Positions 37,287 through 46,134 of a stretch of 64,000 nt of DNA are shown here, one piece after another. Origin of the DNA: RGIG6919 sp045531905 (lineage in GTDB: Bacteria; Bacillota; Clostridia; Lachnospirales; Lachnospiraceae); NCBI GenBank assembly GCA_045531905.1, contig JAZSEY010000023.1, positions 1 to 64,000 of the forward strand, given 5' to 3'. The position numbers and the translations under genes were made by a program. How positions within the stretch are numbered: the first letter of the stretch is position 1; the number at the start of each line of letters is the position of its first letter. The notes below the pieces were generated by a model. The model had not been told where the DNA came from. It worked only from the letters and a program-made list of their open reading frames with translations, and did no database searches.

Positions 37287-38270
37287 CTAATTAGACGCCG
37301 TTGCCGCTGCATTTGCTGCCGCAATCGCTGCAATCATCGCCATCTCCGCTGCAACCATCACTGCCACAGTTCCTGTCAAAACAGTAGCCTCTGTATCTAA
37401 ACAATGATCAGAATAGTGTTCCATCACCAGTGCAGCCGCATATAACAATCGAACTCTCTGACCTGTACCAAAGAAGTTGCCAAAGCCCTTCTGCGTTACT
37501 AACCAATCACTAACCTCACATACTTCTTTCACAATAGTTTCATTATCTAAGCCCAACATAATCAAACTGCCGAAAACAGCAATTGTGTTATAATCCAGAC
37601 TTTCTCTTTCTGCCTTAAACCTGTTATACAAATCAATCACTGCATCACATTTTGTTTTAGCATCTCTCTCATCTAATGCCAACACATGGCTCAAAGACTG
37701 TACACCGTTTGCCGAATGAAACACAGGCTTTAAAATCTGGTAACAGGCTTCCATATCCTCTAACACCTTTTCATCAGATAATTCTGACATAGCAAGCAAA
37801 GTTGCAAATGGTACATCCTCACTGGATGTCAGAAATGGATGATTCTTCTTCATCTTTTTATAAATCACACCAATCTGTGCGATAATGTCATCAATCGACT
37901 GCTCTCCATGCTCATCCACAATAGTCATAGCGGCAAGCACGGCATAATCAGAACCATACAAGCCCTCCAGCTTCAATTGTTCATACACCTTTAACACCTG
38001 TTCCACATACTGCTTTGGGCTGGATGTCAATGTCATCTTCGACAGTAAAATCAACTTTGTATTACCTCTAAGATAAGAAAATGCACCAACTTCCTTCTTT
38101 AAAATGTCATTGCATTCCTTCATCAGTTCTACATTCACTTTTGCCTTCATACCTGTAAATAGCAAACTGCAGGCTGGCATCATGTAACTACTTTCCCACT
38201 TAAATGCCTTCTGAATCAAATCTCTGTTCTCCACAAACAACTTACAGCTTTCCTGTAATTCTGTATTCAT
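37287..38270 (-). CDS. DUF4003 family protein
   Basis: A 327-aa, mostly helical cytoplasmic protein of the DUF4003 family, function unknown. No catalytic motif is visible. The last 30 residues are Ala-, Met- and Val-rich and could be a membrane helix. AGGGGG precedes the ATG. It is the first gene of the GntR/ABC operon, so its level is probably tied to that regulator. Confidence 0.75.
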   Translation of the reverse strand: MNTELQESCKLFVENRDLIQKAFKWESSYMMPACSLLFTGMKAKVNVELMKECNDILKKEVGAFSYLRGNTKLILLSKMTLTSSPKQYVEQVLKVYEQLKLEGLYGSDYAVLAAMTIVDEHGEQSIDDIIAQIGVIYKKMKKNHPFLTSSEDVPFATLLAMSELSDEKVLEDMEACYQILKPVFHSANGVQSLSHVLALDERDAKTKCDAVIDLYNRFKAERESLDYNTIAVFGSLIMLGLDNETIVKEVCEVSDWLVTQKGFGNFFGTGQRVRLLYAAALVMEHYSDHCLDTEATVLTGTVAVMVAAEMAMIAAIAAANAAATASN

Positions 38271-38370
38271 AAGTCATCCCCCTATCTTTCTTGAATCACT
38301 TTTATCAACATGATACTAATACCCATACAAAAACCACCAAACAATTTTCATCGCCTCCAAACTGTTTATG

Positions 38371-38392
38371 TGTTATATATACACCTATAACA
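38371..38392 (-). promoter_or_regulatory. Probable YtrA/GntR operator
   Basis: A perfect inverted repeat TGTTATA-N8-TATAACA overlaps the -10 box of the promoter of the DUF4003-GntR-ABC operon, where a repressor would block initiation. The operator assignment is by position; no binding site data are known to me. Confidence 0.6.
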
Positions 38393-38404
38393 GTCGTATG
38401 TCAA
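38376..38404 (-). promoter_or_regulatory. Promoter of the DUF4003-GntR-ABC operon
   Basis: On the minus strand TTGACA (38399-38404), a 17-nt spacer and TATATA (38376-38381). A near-consensus sigma-A promoter about 105 nt before the DUF4003 start. Confidence 0.85.
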
Positions 38405-38415
38405 TACCTTTTTTC

Positions 38416-38463
38416 TAAAAAATTAAAAAAGAACCTCATCTGCTATACCAGACAAAGTTCTTT
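38416..38463 (-). terminator. Terminator of the XRE membrane regulator gene
   Basis: On the minus strand a 15-bp stem with G-T pairs (38449-38463 with 38428-38442) is followed by TTTTTTAATTTTTT, 20 nt after the stop. Confidence 0.9.
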
Positions 38464-38482
38464 CTCCACAATATTCTCTTTC

Positions 38483-39733
38483 CTATGGCTTTGCTTTACA
38501 ATATTTCACGCCAGCAACCACCAATATCACACCATACAATATAAACCACCAAAGATTTATCGTTTCCTTCAACTGTTTTCCGTACTGCATATCCTCATTT
38601 GTATACACCTTAATTGGCAAATATCCATCCTCCGGGTCCCCTATTTCATACATCACCACGGTTTCATTTCGTCTAACAAATTCACACAACACTTCGGATT
38701 CCTCGATATCCGTATATACATATTCTGTTAACGCTTCCCCCTCAGGAATCGGATTGCCATACTCGTCAAAATATTCCGTATCGCTGTTATGGGCATTTGT
38801 CACATCGGTTTCCATATATACTTTAAACGCATCAAAGCTGGCAAAGGTTGTACCTGTAGCAAAACTTTCCACTCTGCTATCATTAAAAACAATATGCAAT
38901 AAAATCAATATTGCATATATTCCAACTACCCGCCAAACAAAATCAACACGCTTCTTATGCCATGCTTGAAATTTTTCCTTTTCCTCGTCACCGACTGCCA
39001 TAAAGCCCTTTTTCACTTGCCAGTGTTCCAGTTTCCATTTTCCAAACAATCCAGCAATTATGCCTACAATCACCGCACAGGCAACGCCAAAAATCAACCA
39101 GGTAAGCCCTGTAACCCCTAAATATGTATCCTCCGGCAACACAATCAAAGGCAATGTACTGGCAAATGCCATTAAACCACCCACCATAACACTGAAAAAA
39201 TTATCAATCAGTGTCTTTTTACATGTAGTAATCTTCTCGCCTTCATATTCTGTTACATCCACCGCGTCATAGGCCAATCTATAAAACACAATTTCACATA
39301 TCGCAGCTGTCACAAAAAATGCCCCACCGATAAAAAAGCCCAAATACGCTCTCAAAAACCCAAAATTACATATCATCGCCGCAATCAAGCCCAAAGCACA
39401 TAATGCCACTGATATCATACTTCTTAAAAAGAATTTTTGCTTACAATCACTTAACAGTCTGTCCAACTGCTTTTCTGTTCGGGAAGACGAAACCACTTTA
39501 TCTTTCATCATTTCATCTTGAACCATCCGTTCGCCCCGCAACAATTCATCCGATGTCACGCCAAAAACTTCCGCCAGCACCGGAATCAGCATTAAATCCG
39601 GTGCACTTTCATCCCGTTCCCATCTGCTCACCGATTTATCCGACACATTTAATTTTTCAGCCAACTCCTTTTGCGTAAGCCCATTCGCTTTTCGCAAGGC
39701 AGCAATAAAACTGCCAATTGATTTTCTCTCCAT
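38483..39733 (-). CDS. XRE-type HTH regulator fused to a membrane domain
   Basis: A 416-aa protein with an N-terminal XRE helix-turn-helix (residues 8-65, LTQKELAEKLNVSDKSVSRWER) joined to five or six membrane helices and an external segment between about 285 and 385. This fold is common in Clostridia and is thought to sense at the membrane and regulate locally. AGGAGG lies seven nt before the ATG. It is a single-gene transcript. Target genes unknown. Confidence 0.85.
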   Translation of the reverse strand: MERKSIGSFIAALRKANGLTQKELAEKLNVSDKSVSRWERDESAPDLMLIPVLAEVFGVTSDELLRGERMVQDEMMKDKVVSSSRTEKQLDRLLSDCKQKFFLRSMISVALCALGLIAAMICNFGFLRAYLGFFIGGAFFVTAAICEIVFYRLAYDAVDVTEYEGEKITTCKKTLIDNFFSVMVGGLMAFASTLPLIVLPEDTYLGVTGLTWLIFGVACAVIVGIIAGLFGKWKLEHWQVKKGFMAVGDEEKEKFQAWHKKRVDFVWRVVGIYAILILLHIVFNDSRVESFATGTTFASFDAFKVYMETDVTNAHNSDTEYFDEYGNPIPEGEALTEYVYTDIEESEVLCEFVRRNETVVMYEIGDPEDGYLPIKVYTNEDMQYGKQLKETINLWWFILYGVILVVAGVKYCKAKP

Positions 39734-39833
39734 ACAACATCCTCCTGTATAATCTGATTTTCTCTGTCAAAGCTTTGTACAGCTCAAATTCTACAAAAAT
39801 GACAACCAAAATCACACCCCACAGACCGAAAAT
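39734..39833. other. Upstream region of the XRE gene
   Basis: Part of a 307-nt gap between agcS-type and XRE genes. Besides the ribosome binding site it holds TTGACA-like boxes, but no pair with correct spacing is clear. The rest of the gap is filled by the two palindromic elements listed next. Confidence 0.4.
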
Positions 39834-39902
39834 CACTCTCGCATAGCGAGAATTTCTCCATTTTGGGAGTGAAAACAAGACACCGAAACAACTGCAACCC
39901 CA
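39834..39902 (+). repeat. Degenerate partial copy of the palindromic element (A')
   Basis: A small hairpin TCTCGC-ATA-GCGAGA is followed by 41 nt (39862-39902) that match 55261-55301 at 35 of 41 positions, including the linker GGGAGTG and the outer arm ending AACCCC. The matching 5' outer arm is not found, so this copy looks truncated or decayed. Confidence 0.6.
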
Positions 39903-39915
39903 TCCACTTAAATAT

Positions 39916-40038
39916 AAAAAACACTTCTGATATAGGGGTGCTCTGTGCCCGTCTGCACTTGAATTGCGTATTCCGCAATTCTATGTGCCGCTACGCGCAC
40001 AGGCAAGTGCGAACGTCCCCTATACAGAAGTGTTTTTT
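39916..40038 (+). repeat. Palindromic element copy A, also terminator of the symporter gene
   Basis: Outer arms 39916-39938 and 40017-40038 pair over 22 bp with one bulged A and end in six T on both strands. Inside are helix CTGTGC/GCACAG, helix GCAC/GTGC, the TT/TAT internal loop and the 7-bp stem GAATTGC/GCAATTC with loop GTATTCC. A linker GCAAGTGCGAACG (40003-40015) joins to the outer arm. It begins two nt after the stop of the symporter gene and must end that transcript on the minus strand. Confidence 0.85.
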
Positions 40039-40040
40039 AT

Positions 40041-41471
40041 CTACTCTACTTTCCCCTCTTTACGTCTCTTGAAGAAATCCTTTGTCTCCTTCGCAACAAC
40101 ACCACTTAATGCAAACAATGCAATCATGTTTGGAATTGCCATCAAACCATTGAAGATATCTGCGATAGTCCAAACTGCAGATACTGTCATGTATGGTCCA
40201 ATGAATACAGCAATGATGTATAACCAACGATATACCTTTAATACTTTCTTCTTTCCGCCTGTTAAATACTCTAAGCATCTCTCTGAATAATAATCCCATC
40301 CAAGAATTGTCGTAAATGCAAAGAACACCAAACAAGCCATTAACATAAATGAAGACACTGTTGTTGGGAATGGAAGTCCATTGTTAAATGCATATGTCGT
40401 AACCGCCACACCTTCTAATCCAGGCTGCTGCCAAGCACCTGTAATCACTACTGCAAGACCTGTCATTGTACAGATAACAATAGTATCAATAAATGTACCT
40501 GTCATAGAAACTAAACCTTGACGTACTGGCTCTTTTGTTTGGGCAGCTGCCGCTGCAATTGGTGCAGAACCAAGACCAGCTTCGTTTGAGAAGATACCTC
40601 TTGCAACACCCTTTTGCATTGCCACAATAAAGGAACCAACCACACCACCGGTAACAGCAGCAGGATTAAATGCACCCTTAACAATTGTTACAATTGCATT
40701 TGGAATCTCTGAAGCATTGCAAATTAATAATACGACAGCAAATACTACATAAAGGATAGCCATAAATGGTACAACTATCTGGGATACACTTGCAATTCTC
40801 TGAACACCACCGATTAATACCAACGCTACACAAACAGTTAAAACCAAAGAAGCGATAACAACTGCCCATGAATATGTACCAATACCAGGAATAGCAACCA
40901 CTGCCTGGTTATTAGGATCAAAGAAATTATGTATCGCCGATGAAATACCATTTACCTGAGTAAATGTACCGATACCAAGAAGACCTGCTAATACTCCAAA
41001 TAAAGCAAACATCTTTGCAAGCCATTTCCACTTTGCACCCATACCTTTTTCAATATAGTAGAACGGTCCACCAAGTGCATGATTATTCTCATCGATTACA
41101 CGATACTTAACTGCCAAAAGACCCTCAGAATATTTTGTTGCCATTCCAAGGAATGCCGCAACCACCATCCAGAACAATGCACCAGGACCACCGGCACAAA
41201 TCGCTGTCGCTACACCGACAATATTACCAGTACCAATGGTAGCTGAAAGCGCAGTACAAAGTGCTCCAAAGGAGGTTACCTCGCCGTCGCCACCTTCCTC
41301 ATTCTTTACCATCCACTTTAAAGCCAGTGGAAGTTTGTGTACCTGTAACACTCCTGTGCGGATAGTAAGTAGCAAACCACCACACATGATTAACACCATC
41401 AGTGGTACGCCCCATACAAAGTCATCAATCTTCACCAGCATTTCATTAAATGCTTTCCAAAATGCGTCCAT
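40041..41471 (-). CDS. Sodium:alanine/glycine symporter, AgcS family
   Basis: A 476-aa membrane transporter with about eleven helices and the family motif GTGNIVGVATAICAGGPGALFWM (present near residues 77-99). It imports alanine or glycine with sodium. AAGGGG is before the ATG. It lies 14 nt after proS and ends at the palindromic terminator, so it is probably the last gene of the pseudouridine synthase-AI-2E-proS-symporter transcript. Confidence 0.92.
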   Translation of the reverse strand: MDAFWKAFNEMLVKIDDFVWGVPLMVLIMCGGLLLTIRTGVLQVHKLPLALKWMVKNEEGGDGEVTSFGALCTALSATIGTGNIVGVATAICAGGPGALFWMVVAAFLGMATKYSEGLLAVKYRVIDENNHALGGPFYYIEKGMGAKWKWLAKMFALFGVLAGLLGIGTFTQVNGISSAIHNFFDPNNQAVVAIPGIGTYSWAVVIASLVLTVCVALVLIGGVQRIASVSQIVVPFMAILYVVFAVVLLICNASEIPNAIVTIVKGAFNPAAVTGGVVGSFIVAMQKGVARGIFSNEAGLGSAPIAAAAAQTKEPVRQGLVSMTGTFIDTIVICTMTGLAVVITGAWQQPGLEGVAVTTYAFNNGLPFPTTVSSFMLMACLVFFAFTTILGWDYYSERCLEYLTGGKKKVLKVYRWLYIIAVFIGPYMTVSAVWTIADIFNGLMAIPNMIALFALSGVVAKETKDFFKRRKEGKVE

Positions 41472-41485
41472 ATTTAACCCCTTTC

Positions 41486-42919
41486 TTAGTACGCGCGTCC
41501 AAAGTAAACCATCTTTTTAGCAGGCTTGCCACAATGTACGCAAACATCAGCAAAATTCTCCTGTGCAAATGGCATACATCTGGTAGAAGCACCTGTCTCC
41601 TCTTTGATTGCCTCCTCACAAGAAGTTTCACCACACCACATAGCCTTGATGAAGCCCTGCTTGTTCTCAATGATTTCTTCAAATTCTTTCCAGCTCTTCG
41701 CTACATGAGTATTCTCTTCGCGATGAGCCTTAGCTCTATCATACATATCCTGTTGAATAGACTCTAAAAGTGTTGCCACCTCTGTCTCTAAAGCATCGAT
41801 ATCTACAACCTTCTTTTCACGGGTATCACGACGTACTAATACGCACTGACCAGCCTCGATATCCTTTGGTCCAATTTCCACACGAACTGGAATACCACGC
41901 ATTTCCTGCTCGCTGAACTTCCAACCTGGACTCTTATCAGAGTCATCAACCTTTACACGGAATGCACCTAACTTATCACGAAGCTCATAAGCCTTGTCAA
42001 GAACGCCTTCCTTTTTCTGCATAATTGGAACTACCATTACCTGTACAGGAGCTACCTTTGGAGGAAGCACCAAACCAGAATCATCACCGTGTACCATGAT
42101 GATGGCACCGATTAATCTGGTTGTCATACCCCATGAGGTCTGATGTACATACTGTAATTTATTTTCCTTATCTGTATACTGAATGCCAAATGCTTTCGCA
42201 AAGCCGTCACCAAAATTGTGACTGGTACCTGACTGTAACGCCTTACCATCATGCATCAACGCCTCGATTGTATAAGTCGCTTCCGCTCCGGCAAACTTCT
42301 CCTTATCAGTCTTTCTACCTCTTACAACCGGCATTGCCAATACATTTTCACAGAAGTCAGCATATACGTTTAACATCTGAATGGTTCTCTCTTCAGCTTC
42401 CTCTGCTGTAGCATGGGCGGTATGTCCCTCTTGCCACAAGAACTCTCTGGAACGCAGGAATGGTCTTGTCTCCTTCTCCCAACGCACTACTGAACACCAC
42501 TGGTTATACACCTTTGGTAAATCTCTATAAGACTCAATCTCATTGCTATAAAAATCACAGAACAATGTCTCGGAAGTAGGTCTTACGCAAAGTTTCTCCT
42601 GTAAAGGATTCAATCCACCATGCGTAACCCATGCTACCTCTGGAGCGAAACCCTCTACGTGATCCTTCTCTTTCTGTAAAAGACTTTCCGGAATGAACAT
42701 TGGTAAATATACATTTTCAACTCCGGTCTTCTTAAACTCAGCATCTAACTGTGACTGAATTAATTCCCAGATACGATATCCATAAGGCTTAATTACCATA
42801 CAACCCTTAACACTTGTATAGTCAATCAGCTCAGCCTTTTTCACAACGTCCGTATACCATTGTGCGAAATCCTCTTCCATAGAGGTAATCGCTTCTACTA
42901 ACTTCTTGTCTTTCGCCAT
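41486..42919 (-). CDS. proS: Prolyl-tRNA synthetase, short eukaryote/archaeal-like type
   Basis: A 477-aa class II synthetase that charges tRNA-Pro. It lacks the editing insertion of the long bacterial ProRS and has the extra C-terminal domain with cysteine pairs (CGETSCEEA, CVHCGKPAKK) and terminal Tyr, as in the ProS type 3. Motif 2 is RWEKETRPFLRSREFLWQEG. The ATG at 42919 has AAGGGAG upstream; the longer frame is not supported. No T-box lies upstream; it follows the AI-2E-family gene by 42 nt. Confidence 0.95.
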   Translation of the reverse strand: MAKDKKLVEAITSMEEDFAQWYTDVVKKAELIDYTSVKGCMVIKPYGYRIWELIQSQLDAEFKKTGVENVYLPMFIPESLLQKEKDHVEGFAPEVAWVTHGGLNPLQEKLCVRPTSETLFCDFYSNEIESYRDLPKVYNQWCSVVRWEKETRPFLRSREFLWQEGHTAHATAEEAEERTIQMLNVYADFCENVLAMPVVRGRKTDKEKFAGAEATYTIEALMHDGKALQSGTSHNFGDGFAKAFGIQYTDKENKLQYVHQTSWGMTTRLIGAIIMVHGDDSGLVLPPKVAPVQVMVVPIMQKKEGVLDKAYELRDKLGAFRVKVDDSDKSPGWKFSEQEMRGIPVRVEIGPKDIEAGQCVLVRRDTREKKVVDIDALETEVATLLESIQQDMYDRAKAHREENTHVAKSWKEFEEIIENKQGFIKAMWCGETSCEEAIKEETGASTRCMPFAQENFADVCVHCGKPAKKMVYFGRAY

Positions 42920-42961
42920 TTCTCTATCTCCCTTTTGTATTTTTGAAAACACACTTCAATA

Positions 42962-44041
42962 TTATATAGAGGTTCCCCGCGGATTGCAAGAAAAACCTTG
43001 CAATTCAGGAAGCACAGCAGAATATATCTCCTTCCCTAAAAGATATGCAACCGGTCCAAATAAAAAACCTAAAACTCCAAAAATCTGCAATCCCACATAC
43101 ATACAAATCAAACTAGTAATGGTAGAAATGCCAACCTTATCCCCCACTAATCTCGGTTCCACCGATTCTCTCACAAAACTGGAAATGATATACCCCACCA
43201 AAATTATCAATGCTTTATAGGGCATGCCCATTAACAATAACACAAAAGCCCATGGTAGTAAAAACAAGCCACTGCCTATTAACGGCAAAGAATCTAACAC
43301 CGCTACACAAACCGCCAATATCAACCAATAATTGCTGCCAATGATACGAAAGATAACCATAAACAGAATAGCATTGATTATCATAATAACCACCTGCGCC
43401 CGCATATATGCCCCTAAAGTAGTACACACACTATGTCCACATCTCGCTGTCAGTCTACCGATACCACTGGCATTTAATGATTTACTAATCGTCGGGTACT
43501 GCTTCGTAAATATAACGGTTGCCACCACAGCCACAAAAACAAAAATAACCCCATCGAACAGTCCCTTTACCATCCGCATGGAATTTGTCGTAAGCTCCGG
43601 TAACACCGTATCGCACAGCGTATCCTTAATACCTAATATCAACGTTGCCATATATGCAAAACTGGCACCGTCCGTAAACTGAAACCATTTATCCACCTGA
43701 CGACAACAGGTTTCCAATCCATGCATAAACCTTGCCTGATAAAATGGGAATGCACAAATAACATTTTGCCCCTGCTCAATCAAAGTCCGTAATAGCAATG
43801 TACAAATCAATACCAATAAAAGAGCAAAAACGGAAATTGCCACCCACACAGCAACCTTTCTCTGCATGCTAAATTGACCTTCCAGCTTCCGTATCAACGG
43901 TTGCAACAAAAAGGCAACAAACAAAGCAATTAAAAAAGGAATTACAAGGGGTACCAACCATGTAAAAAGAAAATAAATACCCACTGCAATTCCCAATAAC
44001 AAAATCATTTTTTGAACAATTGGTTTCCTAAACAGTTCCAT
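42962..44041 (-). CDS. AI-2E family transporter (UPF0118)
   Basis: A 359-aa membrane protein with eight or so helices and the family segment SGLFLLPWAFVLLLMG near residue 257, followed by SVEPRLVGDKVGI. Members include putative autoinducer and Na+/H+ type exporters; the true substrate here is unknown. It lies between a pseudouridine synthase gene and proS. Confidence 0.85.
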   Translation of the reverse strand: MELFRKPIVQKMILLLGIAVGIYFLFTWLVPLVIPFLIALFVAFLLQPLIRKLEGQFSMQRKVAVWVAISVFALLLVLICTLLLRTLIEQGQNVICAFPFYQARFMHGLETCCRQVDKWFQFTDGASFAYMATLILGIKDTLCDTVLPELTTNSMRMVKGLFDGVIFVFVAVVATVIFTKQYPTISKSLNASGIGRLTARCGHSVCTTLGAYMRAQVVIMIINAILFMVIFRIIGSNYWLILAVCVAVLDSLPLIGSGLFLLPWAFVLLLMGMPYKALIILVGYIISSFVRESVEPRLVGDKVGISTITSLICMYVGLQIFGVLGFLFGPVAYLLGKEIYSAVLPELQGFSCNPRGTSI

Positions 44042-44077
44042 ACTACTTCACTTTCTTTTCTGTCTGCTTGAAAGCCT

Positions 44078-44097
44078 CGGGCAGAATATTCTGCCCG
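44078..44097 (-). terminator. Perfect 20-bp palindrome after the pseudouridine synthase gene
   Basis: CGGGCAGAATATTCTGCCCG is fully self-complementary and lies 45 nt past the stop. The following GAGGCTTTC is only weakly T-rich, so it may be a leaky terminator that allows partial read-through into the next gene. Confidence 0.5.
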
Positions 44098-44141
44098 GTT
44101 CTTCCATCAAAAGTAGTATGTACATATTTTGAAATATTATG

Positions 44142-44843
44142 TTAAAAATCTTCCATTTCAATAACGTCAAAAGCTTCCCCTTCTGGTTCACTCTTAAACA
44201 CAAGCCACTCTCCTGTTGTTGGATGTGCAAATTCCAATCTACAAGAATACAGCGCAATCTGCTGATATCTGCGTTTCACCTTCATAAATCTTGGATTGTA
44301 CTTTGTATCCCCATAAATGCCGGCATTTCTACTGGACATCTGTACACGAATCTGGTGATGTCTGCCCGTAATCAGCTCAATCAAAACATAAGACAGCACA
44401 CCCTCATTGGTTTCAAACACATCCAGCACCTCGTAATTAAGCTCTGCTCGCTTGGCATTCTTCGTACCCTTAGCAACTACTTTTGATGTGTTGGTCTTGC
44501 TATCCTTTACAAGGTAATCCACCAAGGTTCCACATTCATCCGGCAATTCTCCTGTCAACACTGCCTGATAAAATTTCACCATCTCACCGCCTGTAATCTG
44601 GTCTGACAGATTGGCCGCCGCTTTCTGGTTCTTGGCGAACACCATGACACCACCAACCGGTCTGTCTAGCCTGTGTACCACGGCGACATATGGTTCCTCA
44701 TCCATCTCCTCATTTTCAAATATATAATTCTTAATATAACTTTCCATATCCTCATCATTTGATTTATCCGGCTGGGTAGGTACGCCCACTGGCTTCACAC
44801 AAACAATGATATCTGCATCCTCATATAATATTTCAATCTTCAC
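44142..44843 (-). CDS. RluA-family pseudouridine synthase
   Basis: A 233-aa enzyme that converts specific uridines of rRNA or tRNA to pseudouridine. The catalytic motif HRLDRPVGGVMVFAKN holds the active-site aspartate; RHHQIRVQ follows near residue 165. There is no S4 domain. I choose the GTG at 44843, eight nt after AAAGGAG; the track-style ATG 21 codons upstream would run across the promoter. Target site cannot be told; RluD- and TruC-like names are both open. Confidence 0.88.
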   Translation of the reverse strand: MKIEILYEDADIIVCVKPVGVPTQPDKSNDEDMESYIKNYIFENEEMDEEPYVAVVHRLDRPVGGVMVFAKNQKAAANLSDQITGGEMVKFYQAVLTGELPDECGTLVDYLVKDSKTNTSKVVAKGTKNAKRAELNYEVLDVFETNEGVLSYVLIELITGRHHQIRVQMSSRNAGIYGDTKYNPRFMKVKRRYQQIALYSCRLEFAHPTTGEWLVFKSEPEGEAFDVIEMEDF

Positions 44844-44864
44844 GTCATCAACTCCTTTTACTCT

Positions 44865-44893
44865 AGTATATATAATCACCTTTTCTTTTTCAA
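44865..44893 (-). promoter_or_regulatory. Promoter of the pseudouridine synthase-AI-2E-proS-symporter transcript
   Basis: On the minus strand TTGAAA (44888-44893), a 17-nt spacer and TATACT (44865-44870), 22 nt before the GTG start. Confidence 0.82.
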
Positions 44894-44932
44894 TCAAGAA
44901 ATTCAATCTTTATAAACCTTTTATTTTACATA

Positions 44933-44961
44933 TTGACATTTATTGTAAGGCGCATTATGAT
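44933..44961 (+). promoter_or_regulatory. Promoter of the Rpn-type nuclease gene
   Basis: TTGACA (44933-44938), a 17-nt spacer and TATGAT (44956-44961). The leader after it holds the palindrome GTTTATGCATAAAC, a possible operator or RNA hairpin. Confidence 0.82.
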
Positions 44962-45031
44962 ATAAATAGCAAAATAATTATTTTCATTTATATGTTTATG
45001 CATAAACGAATCCATATTAGGAGGCGTTACT

Positions 45032-46045
45032 TTGACAACAGAATCAATACTAAAGAAGCATTTTCCGATGTTACGAACTGCGGAGGAAGTCATGCAAGAT
45101 ATTCAAGGCAATCCGCACCTGCTACGGCAGTACCAGAGCTGGTCGGAGGAACAGCAACAGGAATTCCTTGATATCTGTACTGGCACAAGAGGTGTCAAGA
45201 TGGTGTACGACACCTTTTTCAAGGAAGTGATGAATCCGGAGTATACACCGGAACGGGTAGGCGATTTTCTTTCTGTACTGTTAAAGCAGAAGGTTACAGT
45301 ATTGCATGCCCTGCCTAATGACACGGTAAGAATTGGCGCAGAGAATTCATTGTTATACACCGACTTAGTTGTGAAGCTAGAGGATGGTAGTTATGCCAAT
45401 ATCGAGATTCAGAAAATCGGTTATTTGTTCCCGGGACAACGTGCAGCATGCTATTCTGCAGACTTGTTATTGCGGCAGTACAAAAGAGTACGTGCAGAAG
45501 CAAAGAATGTAAAAGGAAAGAAGTTTTCCTATAAGGATATCATGCCAGTGTATACTATCGTGCTGTTTGAGCGCAGTCCTCAAATATTCCATGAATTCCC
45601 TGATAAGTATTTGCATTACATAGAAGCAAAATCTGACACTGGAATCGAAGTGCCATTATTACAAAAATACCTCTTTATACCACTTGACATCTTCAAGAAA
45701 AATGTTCAAAATAAGATTAACATTGATAATAAAGTTGAGGCATGGCTGAGGTTCTTTTCCACAGATGTACCAGAGGATATTCTGCTACTGATAGAGACAT
45801 ATCCGGAGTACAAAAAGATGTATGAAGAAGTCTACCAGCTCTGCCTAAACACAGAGAAGGTGATGGGGATGTTTTCTGAGGAATTAAGGATATTAGATCA
45901 TAATACAGCGGAATATATGGTAGATGTGATGCAGGATACGATAGATAGTCAACAAGATGAGATAGATGCACTGAAACTGCAGAATGACAGTCAGCAAGAA
46001 GAAATCGCATACCTAAAAGCACAACTAGAATCATTCAAACAGTAA
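45032..46045 (+). CDS. Rpn/PD-(D/E)XK nuclease family transposase-like protein, copy 1
   Basis: A 337-aa protein of the Rpn / PD-(D/E)XK nuclease family transposase group, linked to RecA-independent recombination. The core shows D111 (LLYTDLVV) and E125-x-Q127-K128 (NIEIQK), the nuclease signature of this group. The last 35 residues are a coiled coil with two SQQxEI-type repeats, ending IAYLKAQL. It begins with TTG, seven nt after AGGAGG. A second copy of its C-terminus lies at the right edge of the window. No flanking inverted repeats of an insertion sequence are seen. Confidence 0.82.
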   Translation: MTTESILKKHFPMLRTAEEVMQDIQGNPHLLRQYQSWSEEQQQEFLDICTGTRGVKMVYDTFFKEVMNPEYTPERVGDFLSVLLKQKVTVLHALPNDTVRIGAENSLLYTDLVVKLEDGSYANIEIQKIGYLFPGQRAACYSADLLLRQYKRVRAEAKNVKGKKFSYKDIMPVYTIVLFERSPQIFHEFPDKYLHYIEAKSDTGIEVPLLQKYLFIPLDIFKKNVQNKINIDNKVEAWLRFFSTDVPEDILLLIETYPEYKKMYEEVYQLCLNTEKVMGMFSEELRILDHNTAEYMVDVMQDTIDSQQDEIDALKLQNDSQQEEIAYLKAQLESFKQ

Positions 46046-46080
46046 ACTATTATCGTAGTAGATTAGCATATATATGCCAA

Positions 46081-46129
46081 AAACAATTGTAGCCAGGGAC
46101 ATCTATGTCCTTGGCTACAATTTGTTTTT
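46081..46129 (+). terminator. Terminator of Rpn copy 1, related to element D
   Basis: A long stem built of ATTGTAGCCAGGGACAT and ATGTCCTTGGCTACAAT ends in TTTGTTTTTG and works on both strands. It shares GGACATCTATGTCC and the TTGTTTTTGA end with the hairpin after Rpn copy 2 (63790-63910), but lacks that copy's inner helices. Confidence 0.9.
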
Positions 46130-46134
46130 GAAAA

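Noticed and set aside
38280..38352. An 11-codon leader ORF (MKIVWWFLYGY) after the DUF4003 promoter
   Set aside because: GGAGG is only two nt from its ATG and no attenuator hairpin follows; probably chance, though the two Trp codons are curious.
45032..46045. A complete insertion sequence around Rpn copy 1
   Set aside because: No terminal inverted repeats or target duplications are visible; the gene has an ordinary promoter and terminator, so a full mobile element is not shown.
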